Shown here in pieces: positions 10,434 through 21,489 of a stretch of DNA of 64,000 nucleotides (the first letter of the stretch is position 1; every line of letters begins with the position of its first letter). The stretch is from Cannabis sativa (lineage: Eukaryota > Streptophyta > Magnoliopsida > Rosales > Cannabaceae). Below the pieces are notes generated by a model. It made no database searches and was not told where the DNA came from. It saw only the letters and a list, made by a program, of their open reading frames with translations. The stretch covers positions 36,841,280-36,905,279 of the forward strand of contig NC_083605.1 in NCBI RefSeq assembly GCF_029168945.1, written 5' to 3'. A program made the translations under genes and the position numbers.

Positions 10434-13400
10434 GTGTATGAATTTATGAGCCAAAACCTTACTTCTGTTTTATTGATGTGTTGTAGTGTCATTATGAATA
10501 ACCCTCACCCCGGTCCTCTCCTAGTTACTATCTTAGCAAAAGAACTCTATAGTGTGAAAATGCATCCTGGTAGTTGCATTAACTCGCACCTGTTGATGAT
10601 GAATCTGAAGTTCCAAAAGGCAAATCTACTGGGAATGGATTTATCAAGAGAACAATGGGTCCAACTCATCCTTAATAGTCTTCCTCCGGAGTATAATGAA
10701 TTTGTTATCTCTTACATGATCAACAATTCTAACTCCTCCGACATGGACAAGCTCGAAGCAGAATTACGAGCCCATGAACGGAATCTGATTGCAATGGGTC
10801 CCCCTGGGTTTGCAATTCATAATCAAAGGAAAAGGACTAGGTATGAAGGATCTAGCAAAGCTGCTTCTTCAAATACAATTATCAGACATAATCTTCTATG
10901 TTCGAATTGTAATGAAAAGGGACATCATGAAGAACGATGTCCCAGGCTTCTAAATAATTCAAATGAAGGTAATGCTTTTGTCTTTGAATCATGTGTTTTA
11001 GAGAACGAAAAATCCGTCTGGATTGTTGATTCTGGGTCTACTAACCATGTATGTTCTTCACTGCAGTTGCTTGAAACTTGGGAAAATCTGCTTCCAGGAG
11101 AGTTAAAGCTTAAAGTTGGCAATGGCGAATTAGTATCGGTCAAAGCTAGAGGAAAAGCCCGCATCAAGTTTCAACAAAGATTTTTAATTTTAGAAAATGT
11201 TTTATTTATCCCAAACTTTAGTAGAAACTTGATTAGTGTCTCATGTTTGCAAACACAATCTTATATATTGAATTTTTCGAGTACTAATTGTACAATTTCT
11301 CGTAATGGATTTCAAATATGTGTTGCTACAATGGAACAAGGGCTTTATGTTTTAAGACCGAATACACAGATCTCACTAAATAGTGAACTTTTCAGTGTAG
11401 CTAGACCTAGAAACCTCAAAAGAAAAGAGATTGATAATGATGATCAAACTTATCTATGGCATTTACCTTTAAGTCATATAGGCTTTGATAGACTCAATAG
11501 GCTAACCAAAGACGGTCCATTGAAAAATGTCGTCTTAGGTGAACTGCCAGTATACGAGTCTTGCCTCAAAGGAAAAATGACTAAACGTTCTTTCTCTGCA
11601 AAGGGAGAGCGTGCCAAAATCCCTCTAGGGTTAGTACATTCCGATGTCTGCGGACCTTTGAATGTCAAAGCCCGAGGTGGTTATGAGTATTTTGTCACTT
11701 TCATTGACGATTTCTCTAGATACAGTTTTCTATACCTAATGCAAAAGAAATCTAAAACGTTTGAAAAGTTTCAGGAGTTTCATGCTTTGGCCCAAAACCA
11801 ATTAGGTAAATCATTAAAGATCTTGCGAACTGATAGGGGTGGAGAATATATGGATATGCAGTTCAAAGATCATTTAATTGAACTTGGAATTGAATCCCAA
11901 TACACTGCCCCGAGCACATCACAAAAAAATGGAGTTGCAGAAAGAAGAAATCGCACTCTTTTGGAAATGGTTAGGTCTATGCTGAGTTATTCAACTCTGT
12001 CTACGTCCTTCTGGGGATATGCTATACAGATGGCAAATGACATTTTAAATGTTGTTCCATCTAAAGCAGTCCCTAAGACACCCGTCGAACTTTGGAATGG
12101 TCGAACACCTAGTTTACGCCATTACAGAATTTGGGGGTGCCCTGCTCATGTCTTAAGAAAGAAAGAAGGCAAACTTGAATCACATACCGAAGTATGCATG
12201 TTTGTCGGAAATTCTAAAGAGACTAGGGGTGGACTATTTTATAGTCACAAGGATAACAAAGTGTTTGTTTCTACAAATGCTACTTTCCTTGAAGAGAACT
12301 ATATTAAAGACTACAAACTGAAAAGTAAAGTTGTTCTAGAGGAATTGCTATCAGATATAAGTCCTTCCAATGTTTCGTCCTCTTACACTCGTGAAGAAGA
12401 CAATCCCACTCCCTCAGTTGAACAAACTGAGAAATCTACTACTAAAGTTTCTGTTCAGAAGACCACCGTACCTCGTCGTAGTGGGAGGGTTTCAACAAAA
12501 CCTGCTCGTTATGGCTTGGATGGTGAAATCAATATGGTCGTAGGTGACGGTATTGATGACGATCCATTAACCTATAAATAGGCAATGGCTAGTCCGCAAC
12601 GGAAACGATGGTCAGCCGGCATGGATTCAGAAATGGATTCCATGAAAAAGAACAAAGTCTGGGAATATGTAGACGGACCTGACGACTATCATCCGATAGG
12701 ATGCAAGTGGGTTTACAAGAAGAAAAGAGGAGCTGGAGGCGAAGTCGAAACTTTCAAAGCTAGACTTGTAGCCAAGGGTTATACCTAAAGAGAAGGCGTG
12801 GACTATGAGGAAACTTTTAGTCCTGTTTCCTTGCTCAAATCCATCCGAATTCTTCTCTCCACAGTTGCTGCTTTCGATTATAAAATCTGGCAAATGGATG
12901 TCAAGACTGCCTTCCTTAATGGGGTACTTGAAGAAACCATCTATATGGAGCAACCAGAAGGTTATGTTCTTCCTGGGCAAGAAAAGAAAGTTTGCAAATT
13001 AAACAGGTCTATCTATGGACTTAAGCAAGCTTCTCGCTCATGGAACAAAAGGTTTGATGAAATCATCAAGACCTATGGCTTTCTTCAGAATGAAGATGAA
13101 CCTTGTGTTTACCAACTCAAGGAAGACCAAATAGTAGTATTCCTGGTCCTTTATGTTGATGACATTTTGATTATTGGAAACAATATCAAGAAAATGACTC
13201 ACATCAAGGAATGGCTCAACACTCAATTCGATATGAAAGATTTGGGTGAAGCAGCCTATGTTCTTGGTATTCAGATTATTAGAAACCGGAAGAACAGATC
13301 TCTTGCTCTCTCTCAAACAACCTATATAGACAAAGTCTTAGAGAGATTCTCCATGAACAACACCAATAGGGCAAACATGCCTTCTAGATATGGTATTCGT

Positions 13401-14128
13401 CTATCTAAGGAGCAGTCTCCGACTGATCCTCAAGAGATAGAGGACATGGCGAAAATTCCCTACGCCTCTGCAGTTGGAAGTCTAATGTATGCAATGTTAT
13501 GCACTAGACCTGACATCTGTTATGTTGTTGGAATCGTGAGCAGGTATCAGTCTAATCCATGACATGAACATTGGAATGCAGTTAAGTATATTCTGAAATA
13601 CTTGAAGAGTACAAGGAATCTTGTGTTAGTCTACAAGGGTGGTGCTTTAAATCCCATAGGCTACACTGATTCAGATTTCCACGCAAGTCTTGAAGACAAG
13701 AAATCTACATCTGGGATGGTGTTTACTCTTGGGGTGGAGCAGTGGTTTGGAGAAGTGCTAAACAAACCGCGATATCGGACTCAACTATGGAAGCTGAATA
13801 CATAGCTGCAGCCGAAGCTGCTAAAGAACTAGTCTGGTTAAGAAAGTTCTTCACCAGTATAGGTGTTGTTCCTGGAATGGAAAAGCCTCTGGTCTTACTT
13901 TGTGATAACAATGGAGCAATAGCAAACAGTAAAGAACCTCGAAGCCACAAGAGAAGCAAACACATTGAAAGGAAGTATCACATTATCAGAGAATACGTGG
14001 CAAGAGGGGATGTACTAGTTGAGAAAGTTGACACAGAGGACAACCTAGCTGATCCATTTACCAAAGTCCTGGCCGTGACAGCCTTTGAAAAGCACCGTCA
14101 GAATTTAGGATTAATTGATATGTACTAA
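10434..14128 (+). pseudogene. Copia gag-pol, decayed (gag C-terminus, protease, integrase, RT, RNase H)
   Basis: The frame starts in gag without its N-terminal half; the first 25 or so residues look like non-gag sequence. Then come the gag helix region, a CCHC knuckle (CSNCNEKGHHEERC), protease WIVDSGSTNHVC, integrase ([27 protein letters not shown]), RT (MDVKTAFLNG, YGLKQASR, YVDDILIIG) and RNase H (STMEAEYIA, KHIERKYHII). In-frame stops are TAG at 12579, TAA at 12786 and TGA at 13560, and there is a frameshift near 13725-13742. In the integrase zinc region one expected Cys is Tyr (LPVYESC), another sign of decay. RT keeps its YVDD box. Confidence 0.92.
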
Positions 14129-14146
14129 TTAGTTTTATATTAGTGC

Positions 14147-14157
14147 AAGTGGGAGTT
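14147..14157 (+). promoter_or_regulatory. Polypurine tract of the nested copia element
   Basis: AAGTGGGAGTT directly precedes the 3' LTR start TGTTAGG at 14158, the standard copia arrangement. Confidence 0.8.
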
Positions 14158-16042
14158 TGTTAGGTTTTATGCCCTAAATAAAACTCCATTTCAATGTAAT
14201 CTATTTTATTCAACATCAATAAAGAAACAGAAGTATTTTTCATTCATTTGTGTATGTTTTGGTTCACTTTATCAATTGCTTGTCTATTTGATTTATAAAT
14301 TCATCTTAAATCCTTTTCACATACTTGATCATGTTTATTGTGCTGTCATCACATTGGAAAGTAAACATGACTATGTGAACAAAGTTTCCTAGATTTATCA
14401 GACACAGGGTTTTACCGATATGATAATCTACAACAAGAGTTTACTTGCATTTGGAGAAATGCTATGTTCTTTCTGGAACATTGGTTAAAGTAAAGCTCAG
14501 GTTGGATGCATGGAGTATGCATCGGAAGGGACCGATATTGAACTTTTACATAGATTTAATTAAACTTACCATAAAATCTATTCAAGTCAATATCGCCAAG
14601 TTGATCCTAGATCAAATGTTCTTAATCCTGTTATGATTAGGCTCAATCTTGAAAGGCTATTCGTATTCTTTGATTTGTTAGTTAAGCCTACTTTTAGGTC
14701 AGGGTGATACGTACATTTTGGGAGCACAGTAGTGCAATTGAGTGGGAGCGCTAGCATAAACAAGGAATCTATAGCTTCTATCTGGCGAATAGTAAGCAAA
14801 GGATGATATCCTTCGAGCTTGACCAAACGAACATAAATGGTGGAGTACTCATTTCACATAAGCTGAAATATCATTTATATGGGGTCAAGTGTTTTAAGGA
14901 TAAAATACATAGTAGGGTGTTACGGTAATCTAATCCCTTTACAGTGTAGATCATTCATATAGAGGATCATTGATCACATTAGGATTATAACAATGGATAA
15001 CTAATGATGCGTGTATATGGTGGAATATATAGAGCATTCTATATACTGAGAGTGCAATTTTAAGTTCTATGCGTGGATTCAACGAAGAATTAATAAGTTA
15101 GTGAATTTTAGTGCTAAATTCTTGATCTACTTATTGGAAGCTCGGTTATATAGACCCATGGTTCCCGCACTAGTTGAGATAATATTGTTTGTAAGACTCA
15201 TGTAATTGGTTTTGATTAATCAATTATAATTCACAAATTAGACTATGTCTATTTGTGAAATTTTCACTAAGTAAGGGCGAAATTGTAAAGAAAGAGTTAA
15301 TAGGGGCATATTTGTTAATTATGATACTTTGTATTGGTTCAATTAATAATATGATAAATGAAAATATTATTTAATAATTATTTATAGTTATTAAATAGTT
15401 AGAATTGGCATTTAAATGGTTGAATTAGAAAATTGGCATTTTTGAGAAAATCAGATACAAAAGTGTTAAAATTGCAAAATTGCAAAAAGCAAGGCCCAAA
15501 TCCACCAAGCCATGGCCGGACACTTTTGTAGGCATTTTAAACTGATATTTTCATTATTTTAATCCCAAATAATTCAAACCTAACCCTAGTGGAATGCTAT
15601 AAATAGATAGTGAAGGCTCCAGGAAAATAACACTTCTGAATCAGAAAAACTTGAGCCTTCTCTCTCTTCCTTGGCCGCCACTCTCTCTCTCTCTTCTTCC
15701 TTAGAATTTTAAAATTACCTTAGTGATTAGAGTAGTGCCCACACACAGCAAGCAATACCTCAATCATAGTGAGGAAGATCGTGAAGAAAGATCATCAGCA
15801 AAGGAGTTTCAGCATCAAGGATTCAGAGAAAAATATCCAGGTTCAGATCTTGATAATACTCTGCTACAGAAAGGATACAAGGGTTAGAGATCTGAACGGA
15901 AGGAGTTAATTCCGCTGCACCCAATGTAAGGTTTCTTAAACTTTATACGTGTTTATTTCATCATTTTAGAAAGTTCTTATTTAGGATGTTAATAAACATA
16001 CTTGTGAGTAGATCTAAGATCCTGGTAAAATAAATTCTAACA
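14158..16042 (+). repeat. 3' LTR of the nested copia element (1885 bp)
   Basis: It is co-linear with 5621-7510 over its full length, with scattered substitutions and a few 1-5-base indels. The TATA box is at 15598-15606. It ends TTCTAACA, followed by the target duplication. Confidence 0.93.
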
Positions 16043-16047
16043 GAGCC
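16043..16047 (+). repeat. Target-site duplication GAGCC, right copy
   Basis: GAGCC directly follows the LTR end TTCTAACA. The pair with 5616-5620 fixes both boundaries of the copia insertion to the base. Confidence 0.9.
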
Positions 16048-17134
16048 CCGGTGTTCGGCACCTGAACCGAAGGCTTTGGCCTGAGAGCTCTCCTCTCAGC
16101 TGGGCTCCCAATGCGAAGGGGCTTCCCAGCGATCGCCTGGCTTCTCCTCTCGACTGGGCTCCCCACGCGAAGGGGTCTCCCGGATGCTGCCTGGGCCTTC
16201 CGGTAGAGATATTCCTGGTACTTCTTCTCTGTGGTGGCGATGAGTTCATCCTGGAAGGTCTTCTCCGCGGCGGGCACCCTCACATTCAGACAGATAACCT
16301 TAGAAAGGTTAGAGTCCTCCACTGATTGGTGTGTCAGGATAAGCTTGGCCCTCCGGCAGTTCTCCGTCGTGACTAGGCCCCCGACGTCAAGGTCCGCCCG
16401 GTCGTAAGTCGCAAAGACCTGGGCCCTCCAGAGAAAGACCTGAGTAGGCGCGGTCCGCTCATAGGGGGGAATCCTGACCCACTCTGTGAGAAGCTCCGGG
16501 TGCTCCACAGCTCGGAACCCGGAGGAGAAGAAGAAGCGGTGGCGATACTCTTTAACATGAGTTTGCCTAATATAAGGGACCACCCCATCATTATAAGGGT
16601 GGGCCCGGAATCCGAAAAATCGTCTTTAAGTTTGTCCCCCTTCTTGGGGACAGAAACAAGTTCGTAAAAATATAAAATCTCTGCCGGACTGGGAGAGCCC
16701 CATCCCCGGGCGGAGTAAAAAATAAACAAGCCTGAAAGCAGGCGGTAGGCTTGAGGAATCAGTTGGTATGGCGCAAGGCCGACAAATACTAAAAAATTAA
16801 TAAAATAGTCTTGAAGAGGAAGCATGGCCCCGGCCATCAGGTGCGTCTGGCTCCAAGCCCTGAAGCCACCATAGTTATGGTTGGGCGTCTCCGCATCTCG
16901 GGGCGGTCGGTGATACGTCCTGGATGTCGAGGGTTTGATTCCAGCCACTTCCACGATGTTCTCCAGCTGGTGGGGGCAAGTTAGGGTGGAATGAAGCTCA
17001 GCCGCCTCCCATCCTGTGGCCTGAGATTTATACCCCTCCTGGGCAACGGGACCCAGCCAGACGTCTTCAAGGGTAACCAGACACTTACCACCCTTCTTGG
17101 ACGATTTTGAACCGGACGCAGACATGTTTTGGTT
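16043..17134 (-). pseudogene. Antisense Tat gene, N-terminal coding exon with PF04195-like (putative gypsy-type transposon) domain
   Basis: Coding starts at ATG 17125 (MSASGSKSSKKGG), eight bases into an exon that follows an excellent acceptor, CTCTTTTTTTCAG, ending at 17135. About 110 residues in, the sequence LPLQDYFINFLVFVGLAP and AYRLLSGLFIFYSARGW matches my recollection of the Pfam PF04195 / Transposase_28 family, found in antisense genes of Tat elements. Near 16600-16625 the frame shifts; the remainder (FFFSSGFRAVEHPELLTEW onward) continues in the next frame to 16043, where a copia element interrupts it. The domain assignment is from pattern memory. A profile search would settle it. Confidence 0.7.
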
Positions 17135-17608
17135 CTGAAAAAAAGAGTTAAGATTCCAGCAGTTAGGCCTCATACCAAACCCTAAATCAAAAAAAAAAAA
17201 GGGAATGGGGGTCCCCTAACCACTGGAAAGAGGCCCCCTCCGGACATCTGTCAACCAGAAAACCTTAGAAGGATTTCCTGGACAAAAGTCAGGTGCAATG
17301 AACTCACAGAAGGCGACATTGCGCATAAAAGAAAAGGAAAGGGCAGAAAATCGAGAAAAACAAAGCCTTCTCTATGCCCTAAAAGGCCAATACACGAAGA
17401 GTGTATGGTCCTTTGCAAAAAAAAAATAACAACAGGTACGTGACAAAAGTAACCCTAACACCATAGAAGGTTAATCTAGACATGTTGCGTGGGAAACTCA
17501 AAAGAATACATTTCCAAGAACTTCAAATACCAAACCCAGAAAAAACAAACAGATAAGTAAAGCATGCCATGAACGCGAACAGTAAAGCAAGGGATGTGAA
17601 AAACTTAC
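17135..17608 (-). other. Probable 5'-UTR intron of the antisense Tat gene
   Basis: The donor CACT|GTAAGTTT at 17608 and the acceptor with a T7 tract and CAG at 17135 define a 474-nt minus-strand intron between a leader exon and the coding exon. Both splice sites fit plant consensus well. The orientation excludes a role for the plus-strand pol transcript. Confidence 0.6.
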
Positions 17609-17804
17609 AGTGAAGTGCTGAAACTGGGGGTTCTGTTGTCGATCAAACAAAGGAAATGTAGGCTGACCGTGGTGAATGAAGGATAGCAGGGAAATTTGTA
17701 AAGTGTTCGAAGGTTTTTTCTCTTAGTCTAGGGATTTTGCTCTGAGAAACTCGAACAAAAGTTGGCAAGAAATGGAAAGTAACCAAATGAAGGAAAGATG
17801 GTGG

Positions 17805-17813
17805 CTTTTATAG
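17805..17813 (-). promoter_or_regulatory. TATA box of the antisense Tat gene
   Basis: CTATAAAAG on the minus strand lies about 200 nt upstream of the splice donor at 17608 and about 680 nt upstream of the ATG. A start near 17780 would give a leader exon of roughly 170 nt. This is a sequence-based inference. It fits the gene having its own promoter, separate from the LTR. Confidence 0.5.
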
Positions 17814-18130
17814 GCCAAAGTGCATGAGGAACAGGCGCTATCACCTACCAATCGAACGGCTGGGGAGGCGCACGATTCGAATTCCCAAAAATCAACGGTT
17901 GAATTGATTCATAATTAAGACGGTGGAAACGTTTGAGTATCTGTCTGACACCATTAATGTGCCATATCAATCAATGGGCATGAAACGAATCGACATCTGC
18001 AAAAAGTGAATCGCTGCATTAAAGGCTATCATTAAATACACCTTCACACCCTCAAAGCTCGTGCTAGGAAACCGAGGGGTCAACCGGACGCACTTGAACA
18101 AGCCTTGTTTTCTTTTTCAAATAAACAAGG
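17814..18130. other. Tat 3' region between the antisense promoter and the polypurine tract
   Basis: There is no coding frame here. On the minus strand this is upstream promoter sequence of the antisense gene; on the plus strand it is the end of the element's internal region. Confidence 0.5.
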
Positions 18131-18143
18131 CTTGGGGGGTAAA
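18131..18143 (+). promoter_or_regulatory. Polypurine tract of the Tat element
   Basis: CTTGGGGGGTAAA sits immediately 5' of the LTR that begins TGTTGCCCC. A G-rich purine run directly abutting the LTR is the expected plus-strand primer of an LTR retrotransposon. Confidence 0.85.
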
Positions 18144-18928
18144 TGTTGCCCCTAATTTTGCCCAATATACGTGGACCAACCAGACAGGGACACGTGGACT
18201 AGAACGTCTTAATGCTATAATTATTTCCTAAGTCTTTGTGATATAAGGCAGCATCCGGGACGTGCCTCCCGGAGAAGGCAAGTTGAGCCCCACACGCTCC
18301 CGGATGCCCAGCTAATATTAAGGCATCTCCGCGAGGTGTCAGGCTTCCCCTGAGCAGTCAATTCGCATTTAATGCCGCATGGGAGGAAGCGTGTTGGGAC
18401 TGCTACATGCAATAAAGTCTGACGGCACAACCCCCAACCTGTAGCTGCGAAATAATGATCATTTAAGTCTATTGACGGCTACACTGTGAAGAGTCACATC
18501 AGTCAAAAGACAATAAGGACATTCCACATAAAAGCCCTACAGCACCTAGGGATTTGACCATGCATTACTCATGGTATATTCATTGGGAATGCCCATCTTT
18601 ATGGATACTTACAGATACACATGCACAATAATTCTGGGGATCACCCCACCAAAAACACTATAAATACCCCCTGAAAGCTGATTAAATGGGGTCGAGAATT
18701 TTGGGTTGCATAAGAGCAAGAAGACTAAATACTCACCAAGAACATTCTCTGTATTTATAAGAGTAAACACTCACCAAAAACATTCTCTGTATTAAATACA
18801 TTCATAATAATACAGACTCGTGGACTAAGGCTCATTAACGCGCCAACCACGTAAAAATCCTTCTCTAATTTTCTTACAGTTCTCGAATCTTATAATATTT
18901 TATTGGTTGCTGAAAACCTCGGTCAACA
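18144..18928 (+). repeat. 3' LTR of the Tat element (785 bp)
   Basis: It begins TGTTGCCCC, follows a clear polypurine tract, and ends CGGTCAACA, so it has TG...CA ends. It holds a TATA box at 18659-18666 and a repeated 'ACTCACCA...ACATTCTCTGTATT' block downstream of it (about 18731-18794). The matching 5' LTR lies outside the window, so LTR divergence cannot be measured. Confidence 0.85.
18659..18666 (+). promoter_or_regulatory. LTR TATA box
   Basis: TATAAATA lies in the 3' LTR about 270 nt before the LTR end, where the U3/R boundary is expected. In the 5' LTR the same sequence would drive the element's genomic RNA. Confidence 0.6.
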
Positions 18929-19543
18929 GAAGTTATAGACTCCATATTTATGTTAGCGCTCCCACTCAATTATACTATCATGTTCCCAAAATGTACGTAT
19001 CATCTTGACCCAAAAGCAGGCTTAACTAACAAATCAAAGAACATGTATAATACTCTTGAGATCGAACCTAATCATATCGGGATTAAGATCATTTGATCTA
19101 GGATCAACAGGTGATATTGAATTGAATAGATATTACGGTAAATTTTAATATATCTATACAAAGTTCAATATCGGTCCCTTCCGATGTATACTCCATACAT
19201 CCGATACTGGTAAACTTTGCCAATGCCCTTGAAAGGACATAACACTTATCCAAGGTGTAAGAATACCTATCGCTGATTATCATGTCAGTATAAATCCAGT
19301 GAACTGACAAATCAGGGAATAAACTTTCGAACATATAATTAAGATTATATTCCACTGTGCTGACAACACTATAATCATTAACAAATTCATATGTTCTGGA
19401 CTTAAATAGAATTCATACATTATATATATAATCATGAAATAAATCATGTGAACCGTGCAACATAAACTGTTATTTCCGATCTTTATTAATAAGTAAATCT
19501 GATTATATTGAAATTGGTTTTATTTAGGGCACAAAACCCAACA
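18929..19543 (-). repeat. Copia LTR fragment (5' third), interrupted by the Tat element
   Basis: On the minus strand this starts TGTTGGGTTTTGTGCCC at 19543 and is closely similar to the solo LTRs at 43951-45848 and 48104-49977 and, more distantly, to the LTRs of the nested copia element. Only about 615 of about 1,870 bp are here. The rest should lie on the far side of the Tat element, outside the window. Confidence 0.8.
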
Positions 19544-19585
19544 CTTGCTGCCCAGACAACCTAAATTTCGGTTGGTTCAAGGCTG

Positions 19586-19609
19586 CTCCAACCGGAATTC
19601 CGGTTGGAG
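19586..19609. repeat. 24-bp perfect palindrome
   Basis: The half-site CTCCAACCGGAA is followed immediately by its exact reverse complement. It lies in the chromovirus-like LTR and may be a protein-binding or hairpin site. No function can be assigned. Confidence 0.85.
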
Positions 19610-20527
19610 TACATCGGGCAATGCTGAATTTTGTTTTGGCCATAACTTTTGACTCGGGACTCCGTTTTGGGAGTTCTTTATATCGTTGGAAAGCTCATTT
19701 TGAGCTCTATGTGATTATATGTATTTTAAATGCCATGAATATATTTTATGAATGTGAAATCAGGGGTTAACCCTATTTGTGAAAATCCCGGATTGTGTGA
19801 CTAGGATTACCGGCACCTGGTCAGGAGCACCCGGGGATTTGGAATCTCTGCCTTTGCGAGACAACAGGTAAGACAGTAGTTGCACGTAGAGATATGCAAG
19901 GTGGTGCTTATATTGAATATTATATTGGTGATAAATTAGAAACTGACATTAGGGTTATTAGCCTAAAGTGAGCGGTTTAATGGCCTAGGGTTATTACCCT
20001 AGTAATTATTAATGTGAAAATGCTACGCCATGTTAAATATATTGTAATAAAGAATTATACGCCAAGGCATAATTGAGTTAGACTCGGTAAATTAGTACCT
20101 TGAGTTTGATAGTAATGCAGTCTAGTATTATTACCCTAGAATTTATATGAAGGTAAGAAAGCAATAATGTACAATAATATTGCTAATCAAGTGAAAGCAT
20201 GAATTAGAGTTATTAATCTCTATAAGTGTTATTTTGAGCATGCACTAATATGTTATATGAGAGACTATTTGGTATGCAAGTTAGGGTTATTACCCTAAGA
20301 CTTTATATATTATAGTGTATATTGAATGTATGTATATATATCAAGAGTTATGTGTATAAGACATAACTTGGTTAGATCTTGTATATATTATCAGGATAAA
20401 CCACTGAAAGAACGTAATGTATGGATTACGTAAATATATATGAATAGGGTTATGCGAGCAATGCATAACCAGGTTAGACTCGGTAATTATAACCGAGATA
20501 AACCTTACTAAGGCCTTATTGTAAATA

Positions 20528-20882
20528 GACGTGTGAGCGTAATACGTAGGTCTATGCCACATAGACATATATAGACGTGTGAGAGCAACACGTAGGTCTT
20601 GCCACATAAACATATATAGGTGTGTGAGCGTAACACGCAGGTCTATAGCAAATAGACAAATAGTGCAGTGGCACCATTAATTATGTGATAAATATATATG
20701 TTGAGATTAAGGGTTATGCATTCAAGGCATAATCAGGTTGGACACGGTAACAAGAATCGAGATGAACTGTTCTAAGGCCTTATTGTATTTAGACGTGTGA
20801 GCGCAACACGTAGGTCTACGCCACGTAGACATAAATAGGCATGTGAGCGCAACATGCAGGTCTGTGTCACACAGACAAATTT
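20528..20882 (+). repeat. Tandem 45-bp repeats inside the gypsy LTR
   Basis: Units beginning (A)GACGTGTGAGCG, followed by AACACGTAGGTCT and then a short hairpin of the type GTCTATGCCACATAGAC, occur at about 20529, 20574 and 20619, and again at about 20791 and 20838. A larger block (GGTTATGC..., CGGTAA..., AAGGCCTTATTGTA) precedes each cluster, so the whole pattern is a duplication of about 262 bp with inner 45-bp units. Confidence 0.8.
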
Positions 20883-21333
20883 GAATGGCATTGTTGTTTG
20901 TATTATATGATGAGCATATTGTTGATATGTTTTATACTGTCTTGCTGGGCTTGGCTCACGAGTCCTCTACTGTGCAGGAAAGGGTAGGACTATTGGTGAT
21001 CAGCCATGAGTGCAGGAGCTGGACGAAGAATGTACATGTCCGGGCCATATCAGACCAAGCGGGTTGGGGTCTACCAGTGTTGTATTTTTTAAACTCTGTT
21101 TTGCCACTTATGCCGGCTGAAAGAAAAGGGCTTGTAATAATATTTTGTAAATATTTTTGGGATCCCAACATCTGTAACTTTTAGTTTATAAAGTTTAAAG
21201 TATTACAAGTTTATTTTTATTCCTATTGTTATTAAAGTTTAAATTCCGCACTATTTTTATTAGTAATCCCGTTTAGGGGATTAGGCTTTAATAAGTGACT
21301 TGGGTAGCGTGCTTAATTATTTAGGGCGTTACA

Positions 21334-21489
21334 GTTCCACTATATAAGTTTACTGGTCTAGGTTTATTTCATGTTTTAGAGGTTTCTCTGTTGGTTGTGA
21401 GATCCAGGGGTAGACCACATTGTAGCGAGAAGAGCAGTCGCCTCCTGAAAAAAAATCGGAAAAAAATGTATATGTATTTTAGTTAGTTA
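21334..21489. other. Short spacer after the chromovirus-like LTR
   Basis: Nothing recognisable apart from low-complexity A runs near 21450. Confidence 0.4.

Larger units (their letters stand above)
5621..16042 (+). mobile_element. Complete but defective Ty1/copia retrotransposon nested in the Tat element
   Basis: Two direct LTRs (5621-7510 and 14158-16042), both TG...CA, flank an internal region with gag-pol in copia order (protease, integrase, RT, RNase H). The 5-bp sequence GAGCC stands directly left (5616-5620) and right (16043-16047) of the element, an exact target-site duplication. The element is 10,422 bp. It cannot be autonomous: gag lacks its N-terminus, and pol has three in-frame stops and one frameshift. 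Long LTRs and a long AT-rich leader suggest the Angela/TAR group, without a tree to prove it. Confidence 0.95.
1..18928 (+). mobile_element. Ty3/gypsy Tat-type LTR retrotransposon, 5' part outside window
   Basis: The order pol (1-3177), long 3' region with antisense gene, polypurine tract (18131-18143) and 3' LTR (18144-18928) is that of the Tat/Ogre/Retand branch of Ty3/gypsy. That branch is also known for a second, archaeal-type RNase H, which is visible here between the first RNase H and the integrase. The 5' LTR, gag and protease lie before position 1. The element is interrupted by a copia element at 5621-16042. Its right end abuts a minus-strand copia LTR at 18929, so GAAGT at 18929-18933 is the candidate target duplication; its partner is outside the window. 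Lineage is inferred from architecture, not from a tree. Confidence 0.85.
19544..21333 (+). repeat. Chromovirus-like (Tekay/Del-type) gypsy LTR, 3' part
   Basis: The stretch has no coding frame but has LTR character: GGAAAGCTCATTTTGAGCTC near 19690, CTTGCTGGGCTTGGCTCACG near 20941, a 3' end reading AGGGCGTTACA at 21333, and internal tandem repeats. These phrases recall Tekay-type LTRs from memory. Its left side is cut by the copia LTR that starts at 19543, so the LTR start is not visible. A database match to a full Tekay element would confirm it. Confidence 0.55.

Noticed and set aside
20528..20882. A CRISPR-like repeat array
   Set aside because: The 45-bp units abut directly without unique spacers, and the sequence is a plant gypsy LTR.
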